DNA of 64,000 bases from Trematomus loennbergii (taxonomy: Eukaryota; Chordata; Actinopteri; Perciformes; Nototheniidae). The stretch's first letter is position 1. The number at the start of each line of letters is the position of its first letter. Where the stretch lies: positions 1,366,501-1,430,500 of the forward strand of contig JAAOOA010000011.1 of the NCBI GenBank assembly GCA_012861695.1, read 5' to 3'. The notes below the pieces were generated by a model. The model saw only the letters and a list, made by a program, of their open reading frames with translations, was not told where the DNA came from and did not search any database. Of the stretch, positions 1 through 12,013 are shown in pieces. Position numbers and translations under genes: made by a program.

Positions 1-174
1 GTGGCTGCTGAAATCAATCTTACTAACTGCTGTCTGTGCAATTTACTCCGCGTGAGTTGGCGGACTTTATTTTGCTTACTTTAACATCATTTTTCATGGT
101 GGGGCTAAGGTGGGGCTAAGCCATTTCTTGGTATGGCTGTAGCCTACCCCAGCCATACCCTGGCGCCGCCACTG
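1..174. mobile_element. Terminal part of a DNA transposon (hAT-like end)
   Basis: The stretch ends in a short terminal sequence, CCTGGCGCCGCCACTG, finishing at 174; its complement starts CAGTGGCGGCGCC, a common form for ends of teleost hAT-type non-autonomous elements. Just before it GGTGGGGCTAAG is repeated twice (about 98-120) and a GGTATGG/CCATACC pair is present. The other end lies left of the window, so neither target duplication nor length can be checked. No coding sequence is seen. Confidence 0.4.
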
Positions 175-376
175 ACCATAACCAAGAAAACATTGGTGAA
201 ACCTTCAAATCAATGGATACTTTCAAAATGGGAATACAAATAAAAATGTCATGAATACATTTGGTTTGATATCACTTCCTGCATTAGGACCATTGACTGT
301 GTGGCTCCCTCACTGTGTCTCCCTGTTGCTTGAGCTTGTGGGTGTTTTTGTGTTAGGTTTGTAATCATATCAGCGT

Positions 377-600
377 GTGGAACAGGGGAGGTGCAAAGCA
401 CTGATGAAAGTGTGGAACTACACCACAGAAGACACGTGCAGCTGTGGATCAGTGCAGACAATGTCCCACCTACTGGAATGTGCCGATGCCCCCCGGTGCA
501 GTCCAGAAGACCTGGCAGAACCTACCCCATCAGCTGTGGCCTGTGCCCGATACTGGCAGAACGACATCTGAGATTGCTACGGACTCGAAGAAGAAGAAGA
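377..600 (+). pseudogene. 3' end of a non-LTR retrotransposon ORF (C-terminal zinc-knuckle remnant)
   Basis: A short open stretch encodes a peptide with the pattern C-x-C-G-x4-T-M-x-H-L-L-x-C (TCSCGSVQTMSHLLEC). This resembles the Cys/His motif found near the C-terminus of several LINE reverse-transcriptase proteins. It is followed by about 35 residues, a stop near 571 and a GAA-rich run (585-602) that could be the original tail. No endonuclease or reverse transcriptase is present upstream, so it would be a heavily 5'-truncated copy. The family cannot be assigned. A chance motif is possible, but the Cys/His spacing makes the LINE reading more likely. Confidence 0.45.
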
Positions 601-639
601 ATCATATCAGCTATGATTTGGCAATTTAGTTTTTCTTAA

Positions 640-982
640 CTTGACACTATACTGGCCAAGGCTCATCAGTGAAGGCAGAGCAGAACTAGAAAATGCATTT
701 CCTGCAGAAAATGCGTGCGAATGCTGTAAACTGTGAACATTTGTGGCTGAATTTAGCTGAAAATGCAGAAAAAGCTGAATGTTATTAGCTGAATGGTAGC
801 TGCTTTTAGCTACAAAAATGGAGAAAAAGCTTAATATTTAAAAGAAAAAGTTTAAAAAAACATGTATCGCCTTGATGTAATGAAATAGCTGAATAATGTA
901 ATAGTTGAATGGTTTCTGCAGCTGAAAATAGGCTGAAGGAGTTAAATATCAGATGTAAGTAGTAGTGAATGAATTTGCATTG
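640..982. repeat. GCTGAA-rich dispersed repeat, copy 1
   Basis: This AT-rich stretch carries many GCTGAA/AGCTGAAT words and repeats almost word for word at 1735-2230, for example the block starting AGAAAATGCATTTCCTGCAG at about 687 and again near 1890. Its last part recurs at 2150-2230 and 3000-3080. It appears to be an outer part of the family A repeat in reverse orientation. No gene is seen. Confidence 0.6.
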
Positions 983-1415
983 ATCTTGATCGCCCTCTCT
1001 CTCTTCTCTTGATCGCCCTCTTTCTCTTCTCTTGCTCGCCCTCTCTCTCTCCTCTTGATCGCCCTCTCTCTCTCCTCTTGATCGCCCTCTCTCTCTTCTC
1101 TTGATCGCCCTCTCTCCTCTTGATCGCCCTCTCTCTCTCCTCTTGATCGCCCTCTCTCTCTTCTCTTGATCGCCCTCTCTCTCTCCTCTTGATCGCCCTC
1201 TCTCTCTCTTCTTGATCGCCCTCTCTCTCTCCTCTTGATCGCCCTCTCTCTCTCTTCTCTTGATCGCCCTCTCTCTCCTCTTGATCGCCCTCTCTCTCTC
1301 CTCTTGATCGCCCTCTCTCTCTCCTCTTGATCGCCCTCTCTCTTCTCTTGATCACCCTATTACTCTTCTATCACCCTCTCTCACTTCTCTTGATCGCCCT
1401 CTCTTCTCTTGATGT
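983..1415. repeat. Minisatellite, unit about 23 bp (TTGATCGCCCTCTCTCTCTC)
   Basis: About eighteen imperfect tandem copies of a unit of about 23 bp are built from TTGATCGCCC followed by a CT-rich run. Unit length drifts between about 18 and 25 bp through loss or gain of CT dinucleotides. Reading the opposite strand gives a long Arg/Glu-rich open frame, which is a by-product of the repeat and not a gene. Confidence 0.9.
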
Positions 1416-1692
<277 letters not shown>

Positions 1693-1734
1693 TCAAATGC
1701 ATTGCAATGACTTCCATGTTAAAAAAAAGAGTTT

Positions 1735-2230
1735 AAAAAGCTGAATGTTTTAAAAAGTATAACATATTTTGAAAAAGTTGAAAGTGTCCCATCATGTGCT
1801 GAAAAGGCTGAATAGTTTGATATTTGAATGGTTTTGTAGCTGAAAGTAAGCTGAAGTTATGGAGAGCCAAAGTATTGGCTGAAATAACTAGAAAATGCAT
1901 TTCCTGCAGAAAATGCGTGCGAATGCTGTAAACTGTGAACATTTGTGGCTGAATTTAGCTGAAAATGCAGAAAAAGCTGAATATGTTATTAGCTGAATGG
2001 TAGCTGCTTTTAGCTACAGAGACCAAGTCAGTGTGTTGCTGAACTTAGCAGAGAAATGCAGAAAAGATAAAAAAGACTTTAAAAAGCTGAATATTTTAAA
2101 AAGTATAACATATTTTGAAAAAGTTGAAAGTTTCCCATCATGTGCTGAAAAGTTTGATATTTGAATGGTTCCTGCAGCTGGAATTAGGCTGAAGGAGTTA
2201 AATAAAGATATTACATGTAAGTAGTAGTGA
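1735..2230. repeat. GCTGAA-rich dispersed repeat, copy 2
   Basis: Second copy of the block at 640-982, including the ATGCATTTCCTGCAGAAAAT segment and a stretch reading GTAGCTGCTTTTAGCTACA. It also contains a local direct repeat: the TTTTAAAAAGTATAACATAT block at about 1750 recurs at about 2095. No coding potential is recognised. Confidence 0.6.
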
Positions 2231-2338
2231 AGGAATGTTTACAAACCCTGTGTGTGTAAGCCCAGATATCAAAGGTTACCATGGTGACGACATTATCAAA
2301 ATACCTGTTTACGTCTGTCTGTGTGTCTGTCTGTCTGT

Positions 2339-2773
2339 GGCCCCGGCCCCACAGGAACGCATACGGCAAAACGCATAGGATTAACGCAAACGCCAAAAAG
2401 CTTCCGTCCACACGCAATATACACCGGATAGTGTCTGCCCACACGAGACAGCTCCATTTAGATCCAACCGCTGGAAAAGCTGCAGTACATATGCCGAGCC
2501 TGTACGTGGCGCTGTAACTTCCTCCACAAAAGCAGCAACTTCCTCCACAAAAGCAGCGAAGAAGAATGGTTGTCATGGCTGCACTTCTGTTTATTCTCCG
2601 CGGTGGGGGCCGAGGGAACCGGGCAGAGTTTATCAGATCTATCCACCTTTGGACCCGTTGTCGTTTGCGGGGTCCATTTCTATCGTTTCGTTACGGCCTC
2701 GTGTGGCAAAAAGGGCTATACGCAAGAGAAATATGCGGATACAACCCGTTTTCATTCGTGTGGGGCCGGGGCC
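2339..2773. mobile_element. MITE with GGCCCCGGCCCCACA terminal inverted repeats
   Basis: The left end GGCCCCGGCCCCACA (2339-2353) is matched by its exact complement at the right end (2759-2773), giving a 435-bp foldback element. Both flanks are GTCT/GTGT-rich simple sequence, so the target duplication cannot be resolved; the flanks look alike over nearly 20 bp. Inside, a 21-bp unit containing AACTTCCTCCACAAAAGCAG occurs twice in tandem (about 2516-2557). Parts resemble sequence at 16380-16510. No transposase is encoded, so it is presumably non-autonomous. Confidence 0.7.
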
Positions 2774-2799
2774 TGTGTCTCTGTCTGTCTGTGGCCATG

Positions 2800-3247
2800 T
2801 CTGCTCTGATTAGATGCTGCTTGTAGCTACAAAAACCAAGTATGTGTGTTGCTGAACTTAGCGGAGAAATGCAGAAAAGTGAAATAATTTGAATAAAATT
2901 GTTACAGCTCAAATGCATTGCAGAGTAGGAAAAATAGTGAAGAAGCTTAATATTTAAAAGAAAAGGTTTCAAAAAGGTATAAACCACAACATTGTCCTGA
3001 AATAGCTGAATAAGTTAATAGTTGAATGGTTTCTGCAGCTGAAATTAGGCTGAAGGAGTTAAATATCAGATGTAAGTAGTATGAAGTCTCCATCAGACAG
3101 AACATAATAGGCTGAGACAGTCTGTTAAAGTCCAGTCTGTCAGTGTTGTTCCTGAGCACCTACTCATAACACCCAATCATAACACCTGTGTGTGTCCAGA
3201 GATCAAAGACAGCCAACTGCAGCACCGAGTCCCATAATAATGACAAT

Positions 3248-3321
<74 letters not shown>

Positions 3322-4450
3322 ACTGACAGAGATGAACTGACAGAGCTGAACTGACAGAGCTGAACTGACAGTTGGAGTGATGACATCATCGTGTTCAAAC
3401 ACAGGTGTTGATAGTTGCGCTAACGAGCTATGTATAGATCAAAGGCTTCATTGTTTTGAATGAGAGATGAACCTCTTACATGTGAACGTTTTGTGGAAGA
3501 ACGATAACAGATATCTGTGAAATTTCAAAACGTGAAGCATGTCAAGGAAGTTGAGTATCTGAAGTGTCATTTTTGTTTACTTTCGGGTTAATAATGTGGC
3601 TTTTTGGCAGTTTAAGAAAGGTGTGCGGCTGCTGCTGTGAGGAAATATCTGCCTGAAATTACAATGGGCTTTAATGGAGACATGTTGAACGTTTTTGTCA
3701 CTTCATGCCCTCAAGAGGTATTTAGTTTAATTATTTTTGCTTAATTATTTGTCATTTTTCAAGCTACGAGATGTTTTCCTACGTTTCTCATGAAAAATTA
3801 TGTCTGAGGAGTGTAGGGTTTGGGAATTATGGCAGGTTTAAAACATTTTTTTGGGAGAATTTCAAGCACTCTTCCACTCTGTTTTGAGATCAAAGCACTC
3901 TAGACTTAACGAGCTGCTCCATCCACACTAATGTTAAAATCTGAAGAAAGCCTCTTTACCAAGCTCCAAACAAAGTTAATTATCTCAAGAAGTGTAAAAG
4001 ATATCAAAAATAAAAGTCAAGTTTGAATAGCTGAAGGTCTTGTGATCATTTGAAAGTTGGAATGAAGTGTCTAGCTGAAAGTATGTGGAAGGAGTAGCAT
4101 TTGGTGCAAAGTGTAGGAAAAGAGGATTTGAAGGCATCTCCCATTGACTTCAATGTTAAAAAAAGAGTTAAAAAGCTGAATATTTCAAAAAGTATAAAAT
4201 ATTTTTAAAAAGTTGAAGGTTTCCCATCGATTCCTGAACAGGCTGAATAGTTTGATATTTGAATGGTTTCTGTAGCTGAAAGTAAGCTGAAGTTATGGAG
4301 AGCCAAAGTATGGTTGAAATAATAAGGGGAAGAATAAAGAAATTGAAGTGCTATAGTGGAATGCTGTGGCACAGCATTCGCACTAATAATAAGGGGAAGA
4401 ATAAAGATTCGAAGAACTATAGTGGAATGCTGTAAACAGCATTCGCACTA
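2800..4450 (-). repeat. Family A dispersed repeat, reversed copy
   Basis: Read on the minus strand, this stretch matches 23140-24720 closely; a 213-bp block at 2947-3159 translates identically to the block at 24402-24614. Near 4365-4450 the element shows the short palindromic words typical of this family's ends, such as GGAATGCTGTAAACAGCATTC, here in two closely spaced copies separated by AATAATAAGGGGAAGAATAA. It encodes no recognisable protein. Superfamily is unknown; it behaves like a non-autonomous element or an old composite. Confidence 0.7.
3251..3318. repeat. (GA)n microsatellite
   Basis: About 34 GA units sit inside the family A copy. The matching inverted copy has (CT)n at the equivalent place (24235-24310), so the tract is part of the repeat and was spread with it. 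Confidence 0.95.
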
Positions 4451-6470
4451 ATCAGAGAGAGGCTCTGGATCGCAGAGAGAGAGTCCTGGAGAGATTGCAG
4501 CCTTCTAAGACCTTCCCAGGGTTGTTAATATTTGATTAGAGAGGACACACAGGAAGTGATTGCTGTGGTAGAACTCACTGCTGCAGCGTGAGGAGCTGAG
4601 AGGGCCAACAGAGAGTCAGTCTGGAAATGTGGACACCAACAGGAGATAACCGGAGCCTGGACTACAAACTAAGCACATCGTTCATATGCAGGTGTTCTGG
4701 GATTCTGTGGACAGATGCAGAGCTGCAGGGTGTGGATGTGATGATAGGCCTGTGGCTGGACGGCTCTTAAGATTCACAGAGGTTGGTTGGCAGCCTGCTC
4801 ACTGATCACAGGGGTGATGTCCATACTGAGGAGAGGCTGAGGGTGGGGGGGCCAATGGAGAGGAGCTCCATCATACCACAGAGAGCGAGCAGCTGGATGC
4901 ATGCCCAACATCACGTATAAGAGCTTTACACACGGAGATGCACAGCTAAAGTTACTATCATAAATATTGATTTTTTCATTCAAATGTGGCTTGGTGGGCC
5001 AGTGTGGGACAAAAAGTGTAGGGACAAAGCTTAGATCCAGTGGTTTAACTATTTATAGTTATGAGTCTTTATCCTCTATACTATTGAAAATATTTTCATT
5101 TAGAGAATTTATTTTCAGCAAATTAAAACTGGTCAAAATTACTTTGAATATAACATGTTTTGAGACCTTTAAATAATTCATTTATATTCACTTTTAAACA
5201 TCACAATAGGTGCAGGAATGAGTCTTAAATCCAGAGAACACTTTCCATATGTCATTTTACCACTTCTGGTTCCCTCGTCTGGAAGTCAATGGTTTTGTTG
5301 AACATGGTTTTGGTTAGAAGCCTGAAATAAGATATGTGGTAAACACAAATGGATGAGATTTGCACGTTTTGTTCTATGACATAAAATATGTGATTAAATA
5401 CTCCACTTTTGAATGTCCGAAGCTTCTTTGTGTCAAAAACAACTGCTAACACATGACTAAATGAGACTACTTAACAATCATCACGCCAAACATTAGCCGC
5501 CTTTAGCTTAGCGGTGGTGACGAGCAGCCATGCCACTATCATGTCGTTTGTTCATCACCTCATATTGGCCGTATTCCAATGGAAAAATCTAATTTCTATT
5601 TGTCGAGGAAGTCCTTGCGTTGCTAACTTCTGGGTCAGCCTATAAAAATATGTCATACTTCACCACTCTATACTAAGGTCGCATTCACACTAGCCTTGTA
5701 TAGTCCGGTTGGATCGAACCCTGGTGCGTTTACCTGCTTGCACCAAAATAGGAAGCGTAGTATTTACGTGTCACAAGAACGCGGATGTCTTCAAAATCTT
5801 TAGCAAAAGACTGAACCAGAATGAAGAGTTGACCAGTGTCGTGTAAAGTAAAAATGCTCCGTCAACTATACATAAAAGTCAGAGCCACCTGTCGTCGGTA
5901 AAACCCCCTCCTTACTGCAGAACGTCTCTCATTATGTGTTATAATGTTTTTTAACGCACGTTGTCTGATTATATAATCATATGCGGGCCGCTAGTATCTG
6001 TTGATTTGCTCTCCAGATTAACAGCAGCTTGAAAATAACCTGCTGATGCTCCATGGCGGAGGCTACGGTAGAAATTGCGTTTTTCCCCCCTTAATGTCTG
6101 ACCAATTGTTGAACAGCATTTCTGTGCACATGACTTGTGTTTAAAGTTTATAGTCCGTTTGAGTTTTGCCCGTGTGAACCAAGTGGCAAACTCTGGGGCA
6201 GAGCCGGGAGGCCAATAAGGAAGTGCCTCAAACTGCAGTTCATCTATTGGCTGATAGGCGATGACTGCAGAAAGCAATTTCCATAGACCCCCATGTTAAA
6301 ATGCCCAACTTTACAGCAGAAATAAACATGTTTCTGCCCCTGGATGCAATAAAACGTATTCTGGACATAGTTAGATTCATGATTATGAATTGGTGAGTGA
6401 ACTGTTTTATAATGCGACCCTTTTATTTATATTAGGTCTTAAAGTTTTTGCATAGATTAGGGCGTGGTCA
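4451..6470. other. No gene recognised
   Basis: Mostly AT-rich unique-looking sequence. Two parts resemble mobile DNA without resolvable ends: about 5680-5780 (GCATTCACACTAGCC, a phrase common in fish Harbinger-like ends) and about 6150-6260, whose minus strand reads through a run containing LQFEALPYWPP, a phrase seen in fish repeats. No open frame has convincing composition or domain content. Confidence 0.5.
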
Positions 6471-6479
6471 CCTTGAGTG

Positions 6480-8830
6480 ACAGGTCTCTGCAGTGAGTGA
6501 CAGGTCTCTGCAGTGAGTGCTGCTTCTAGCTTTCTGTCCCTCTGCTAGCTCCGTTAGCTCAGTAAGCTCCAGGATGCTACAGGGGCGAGGCTGCAAGGCT
6601 GCAAGGCTGATGCGGCGAACACAACTTGAACTCTGACGTGTTTGTTGTGTTGGTGCCTGGTGGAGTATTCTTCATTTAAATATCGGACTTATCTTATGGC
6701 TCTGCGGTTAAAACAGACCGTCCCTGAATGCAGTTTCTTCGGTAAGTGAAATTCAAGCACTATTTCGCGTATTTCTTACTGGTCTTTTTATTCAGCTAAG
6801 CTACATCTGTGCTAACGATGCTATCCGTAGCATACAAGTTAAAACATATTAGATAAGTGTAAAACATTAAGAAGGATTATACTGTAGAACAAACGTCTTC
6901 TGTGTGAGGTTGGTAAAATAAGGTCATCCTCGTACATTAGTTAGTTTGCTAGTTAGGTAATTGTATGCATTGATATTGTTGATTTAAATTCGCTATACTC
7001 GACGATGCAGACAGCTAACGTCACATTAGTGTTGAAGACCAGCGTACTGTACATGAGATTAACCTCACTATAAGATCTGTGTATCTGAAAAATATGAATC
7101 TCACATTTCCAGATGGTTCCAGAAATAACGTTAACGTAGATATTACAATATGGTTTGTTGAGCTGGAGTTGATTATTGAAGCTTACTGGTTAACGTTACC
7201 ATCATAATAAACGAACGAACCCAAACCTTGTTGTTTTTATTAATATTATTACCAATACTTACTAAGCATTTTATTATCATTACACTGGAGAAACCGACTT
7301 ATTTGGCAGCAGAACGTGAACATGTAACTTAATGCCTGCATTTAAGGATGAAAAATAGCGTAGTCAATGCTTTAGGGACAAGGAAAGGATTTGTTTAAAT
7401 ATTAGATATGACGTTATGTGTGCTTCTGTGACAATTACGCTTATTCATTGCATTACATTTGTTAAAGACGTTTGTCTTTTACCCTTACGTGTGTGTTACA
7501 AATGAATGTGAATATGGCATAGGACACATATTTAATTTGACTGTGTCATGAAAAACTATTCCAAAGTAACAGTAAATAAAAAGGACCCCAACTAGACAAT
7601 AATACACAATCCAACTGATAAGATACAGTAAGGGCTGTGATATCCAGCACTTTTTTTAAGGATAATCAAAAAGATTATGACATGACGTTTGCATGTAAAA
7701 AAGTCTGTGACCAACACATTGTTACTCTACATATATATATATCTGTTTGTTTAAAGTTTCCAGGTGATGCCGACAGACCAGAGGATGCTGACCACGAGAG
7801 ACAGACCTATTCCTAAGATCAGTGAACTTCAGCATGGACTCAAAGGTACAAAGACCCCTTTCATACTGTACAAAGAATCGAGAAACGTTCTGGTTTAAAT
7901 AGATAAAGTAACAACTATAATACACTGATATACATTCCATTAAACATGACTAAATACTGACATCAGGGAAGTTGAGTGTTCCTTCCTTGCAAAAAGTTAC
8001 ATTTAGATTTGACCAAGCAACAAGCAACATGATTTGTTCAGCTTTCACATGTCAATGTATTTAAGGCAATTATATTTTTATTTTGTGAAAATTACTACCA
8101 TTTGTCTCTACATATTGTCTGGAAAACGTGGTAAAAGTGGTTCTTGCAGTGAGACAACCGAGCAGCATGATTCTACATTTACACTAAGTTCTGATAACAG
8201 TTGAATATTATTTTAATAATAACATATATTTTAATGTTAATTAACTGAAGACTGTTCATTCATAATCTGATTATTTTGTAAACACATTAAAATGAAAAAA
8301 TATATTATTTCCACAGCCGGTTAAACAAACACACCTCTTTCATAAATAACACACTTACTCTGCAATAATGTCATATGTTTTATGTTTCTTGTCATTTCTG
8401 TTAGGAAAGGACATACCTGAGGGACACAACTGCCTCACCGTTTTCTCCGAGGGCAAGAAGAAAATGAAAAGCTGATATGACATTAAAGACCAAGACAAGA
8501 CAATACAAGAAACTACTCTTTTATTGTGAACACAAAGATCTGCACACTGAATAGTGTGTCGTCAAACAGGACCATCATTTGTTTGTGACAGCTGTGCCCA
8601 GTATGGGCTCACAGATGCAGTTAGGTGGTTTCTTCATCGGGCCTGGTCCTCCTCCCAGAGAAAGAACGCTCCACCTCAGTCCTCTCCAGCCAAACCCATA
8701 GACACAGACAGGACATCCGTCACACTGAGGTTTCTCCAAAGTCCCTGCAGCTCTCTGGACACCACGCTGTCTCAATTGATCCACACTGTGAATATGAGAG
8801 GGGAACATGTGTGTAATAAATGCTTGAGAC
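6480..8830 (+). other. Candidate small spliced transcription unit
   Basis: Three blocks fit a transcript. A 5' block ends in TTCG/GTAAGTG at 6741. A middle block (7764-7845) follows a pyrimidine-poor but valid CAG and ends before GTACAAAG. A third block starts after TTTCTGTTAG at 8405. Starting at ATG 7767 the frame runs across the last two blocks (79 + 71 nt) to TGA at 8473-8475, giving 49 residues rich in basic amino acids and starting MPTDQRMLTTRDRPIPK. The upstream ATG in the first block gives a different, shorter frame, so the coding status is unclear. An AATAAA lies at 8816-8821. No family is recognised. The first and last parts resemble sequence at about 48100-48150 and 50160-50220, so this may be part of a dispersed element rather than a host gene. 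Confidence 0.22.
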
Positions 8831-8958
8831 CAGCGGTTTTCAAAGTGTGAGGCCCGCCTCCCCTGGGGGGCGTCAGAGAGCTTCAGGGGAGGAGAAAAAT
8901 AACGAGAAACAGTGAAATCTAGCTAGTTAACTTCAGCTAACTTTATGCGAGCGGAAAG

Positions 8959-9165
8959 ATGGATCGATTTTTAGTGAAGTTACCTTAAGTAAAAGAGGAG
9001 ACAGCGTCTGGCAGAAAACGTCACTTGCACACTTTTGGCTGTCTGTGGAGACAGAGTTCCCCCACCTCGCTAAAAAGGCTGTAAAAGTGCTCATTCCCTT
9101 CACCTCCGCCTACCTGTGTGAGTGCGGGTTTTCCGCATTGACTTTGATCAAAAGCAAGTACCGGT
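8959..9165 (+). pseudogene. hAT transposase remnant: N-terminal start joined to C-terminal dimerisation (hATC) motif
   Basis: An ATG at 8959 opens MDRFLVKLP, a start typical of ZBED-like hAT transposases, but a stop follows after nine codons. From about 9025 another frame encodes FWLSVETEFPHLAKKA, continuing through LCECGFSALTLIKSKYR. This is the conserved hATC dimerisation block (W near the start, CE-x-GFS, and K-x-KYR). The several hundred codons between N-terminus and C-terminus, including the DDE catalytic core, are absent, so this is an internal-deletion derivative. The frame ends where a repeat begins near 9170. The family call rests on the hATC motif and is supported by the hAT ends and 8-bp duplication around it. 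Confidence 0.8.
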
Positions 9166-9167
9166 CA

Positions 9168-9310
9168 AGCAGGGGCGGATCTACCGGGGTGGCATGGGTG
9201 GCAACTGCCACCCTAAAAATAGCCTTGCCACCCCAGCTGCCACACCAGTTGGCAGCTTTGTTTTGAAATAAAAGTTGTGGCTCATTGGACATTTATGAGA
9301 GAAAATCCCT
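9168..9310. repeat. GGGGCGGATCTACC repeat fragment
   Basis: The phrase GGGGCGGATCTACCGGGGTG followed by GGCATGGGTGGCAACTGCC is characteristic of a frequent teleost non-autonomous element end. The remainder to about 9310 is AT-rich. The second end is not identified. It interrupts the hAT transposase remnant directly after the KYR motif. Confidence 0.45.
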
Positions 9311-11021
9311 AATGTCCGAGTGCAAGTGAATGCAGCACAAGATTCGAACCTTGTAACCCCTCCCCCGGCCCTGGCGCGAGCGAGGAAATGTGATTGGCGG
9401 CGATTTCATTTGAACGGGACGGCGCATTCGGACGATTCGGACCCAAGTAGACGAAAGGAATTAGGTATTTGCGGTATACAATGACAGAGAAGAGACTGTC
9501 AAGTTTGGCTGTACTCAGCATTGAATCAAAACGCACTAAAGCTTTGGATCTTAATAAGTTTGTGAGGCGTTTTGCTGAACAAGATGGTAATCGCCGCATT
9601 CAGCTGTTATAGGCATGTCAACTTGATGCTCTGCTCACGGATGACTCGATGAGCATAAAAAAACTGTTAAAATGATGACCTTACGTGTGTAAATATATAT
9701 TTTTCTTTGTGGGGGTCTACGCCCAAAAAACTGTTTTAAGTCCTGAGAAAGTCAAATAAGACGGTGTGTAAAACTACACTGCCCAGCCAAAACAAAGTAA
9801 CCACTTTGATTTAACTAGGCCAGTAGGTAAGGGCAGAGCCGTATAATAGAAGAGTTACACATCTCCGTTCACTCCAATGGACCAGTTTTTTTACAGCAAT
9901 GGCGGATGGCGGAGCCGTCAATAGTTCCCCAGAAGTTAGCTTGCCGCTGACTTCCGGGGGACTATTGACTCGAGAGGCTCCACGATCTGTGGCTAGCAGC
10001 GCAGTAGAGTTGCAGCGTTCTTGATGGACTATTAAAGGTAAGAAGACGTTTAAAGATTTATATTGCGGATATTATCAGCACATCTGAGTCAAACGAACAT
10101 GTGTATTAAAGGATGTTAGTGGATTATCCCTAAATCAGTAGATTTAGGGAACGTTTACAGATAACAGATTAGGCTAGGATACCGGATAAAGTTAGCAACA
10201 CACGTTAACCATGAACAGCTATTAATCCGTTCTCCTAATGTTATTTCATCCAACGTTGTGGAATTAGAGAAAAAGGGCTTCTAAACGTGATTTTTTTGTG
10301 GGGTGGAGGAATATAATATTAGTTAAATATAACATTGGGGCACGTGTGATTGTAATGAGTGGAAGTGGAGAAATTACGATCTCCATTTTGGAGTAGACCT
10401 ACAAGCTAGTATAATAAAGTTAACGTTACACAATAATAAGGAAGAGAGCTATTTTATATTAATTTAGAGTGCATATTTGAGACTTCCAAACAGTAAACAA
10501 AAACGTAATTTATGGGTGAGTGTTTTTAGTGTATTCTGTTGATTATTACCTGTCTGTATTATGTTGCAGCTCAGCTGATTTTGAAATGATGGCAAAGTGA
10601 GAGTGAAAACACAAGGTACATTTAATACTACTGTTGTATATAAGTAAGCATACTAAACATGTATTCTATCACTGTATTATATAAGTAATCTTGTTAGTGT
10701 ATATTAGTAACCTACTGTATGGCAGGTGGAGGGGCAGTGATGTTACAGGTGGAGGACTTTTGTACGTTTGATGTACGTTTGATGCGCCGGTGAAGATGGC
10801 CGCATCGTCTATGTGCTCCTCTCCAACTTTGCCCATTTAAGTATTTTGTACATATTTTTTTACTTTTGCCGTTTTACTTTTAACATGGTTAACATGCTAG
10901 CCGACCGCACCTACTCTGCCATACACTTCGTGGACAAAATAACCCTCCGACAAACAATGGAGATTCACCATGGCTACCTGTTGCTGTTCTACCTGAGAGA
11001 CGCAAGAAGAGACAAAGCGGG

Positions 11022-11790
11022 GTGCCGGGCCGGGTGCTGGTCAGACTGAGGAAACGAGAGAATCGGCCCCCTCTTCCGAGTATTCTTCTGGCTAATGTTC
11101 AATCCATTGAAAATAAGCTAGATGAACTCAGAAGCCGGATTGCTTTTCAACGGGACATTAAGAACTGTAACGTGTTAATTCTCACTGAGACTTGGCTCAA
11201 CCCCGCTATCCCGGACTCCGCCATTGTCCCTGATGGATTCTCTATTTTTCGTCAGGACCGGACTGCTAACTCGGGGAAAAGTAAGGGAGGCGGTGTGTGG
11301 TAATGACTAACAACAACTGGTGCTCAGATGTGAAGATTATTTCATCGGACTGTTCCGCACAGCTAGAGCACCTCATGATCTCATGTCGGGCCTTCCATCT
11401 GCCGAGGGAATTCACATCTGTTGTGATAACAGCAGTGTATATCCCGCCGCAGCCACTCGCCGACAACAACACGGCACTCGATCAGCTGTTTGGGATTATT
11501 GATAAAACCGAGACTTCACGGCCAGATGCGGCGTTCGTTGTGGCCGGAGATTTCAACACCGCCAACATGAAGAAGGTTTTGCCAAAATATTACCAACACA
11601 TCAACTTCCCGACGCGCGGGGGAAACATACTGGACCATGTTTATTCCCCTTTCCGGAATGGATATAAGGCTCTCCCTCGCCCTCCCTTCGGCAAATCAGA
11701 CCATATCTCACTACTGTTGTTGCCTGCGTACAAGCAGAAACTTAAAAGGGACAGACCGATTACAAGACAGTACAACGATGGAGCGAGGAG
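11022..11790 (+). pseudogene. LINE endonuclease domain (AP-like), frameshifted
   Basis: Two frames together cover an AP-endonuclease domain. The first (to about 11300) includes LLANVQSIENKLDELRSRI and LILTETWLNP; the TETW stretch matches the catalytic Glu region. The second (from 11297) continues with VVITAVYIPP and VVAGDFNTANMKKVLP, where GDFN is the conserved Asp-Asn motif, and ends with the C-terminal SDH in KSDHISLLLL. The Glu, Asp-Asn and Asp-His pieces are therefore all present, but a frameshift near 11300, in a GGGAGGCGGTG stretch, separates them. In an active element this enzyme would nick target DNA to prime reverse transcription. Confidence 0.85.
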
Positions 11791-12013
11791 TCAGATGAGG
11801 CACTGCAGGATTGCTTTGCATCCACGGATTGGAGTGTGTTTGAGGACAATAACATCAACACACACACGGACACTGTCATCTGCTACATTGGGAAATGCAT
11901 CGATGACGTGGTACCGAAGGTTTCTGTACGGACATTCCCAAATCAAAAGCCCTGGGTAAACGGTGAGGTGCGCGGCAAACTGAAAGCGCGCACTCTCGCG
12001 CACACAGCGGGAT

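Noticed and set aside
942..1355. Long Arg/Glu-rich open frame on the minus strand
   Set aside because: It is the translation of the 23-bp minisatellite and has no start context or domain.
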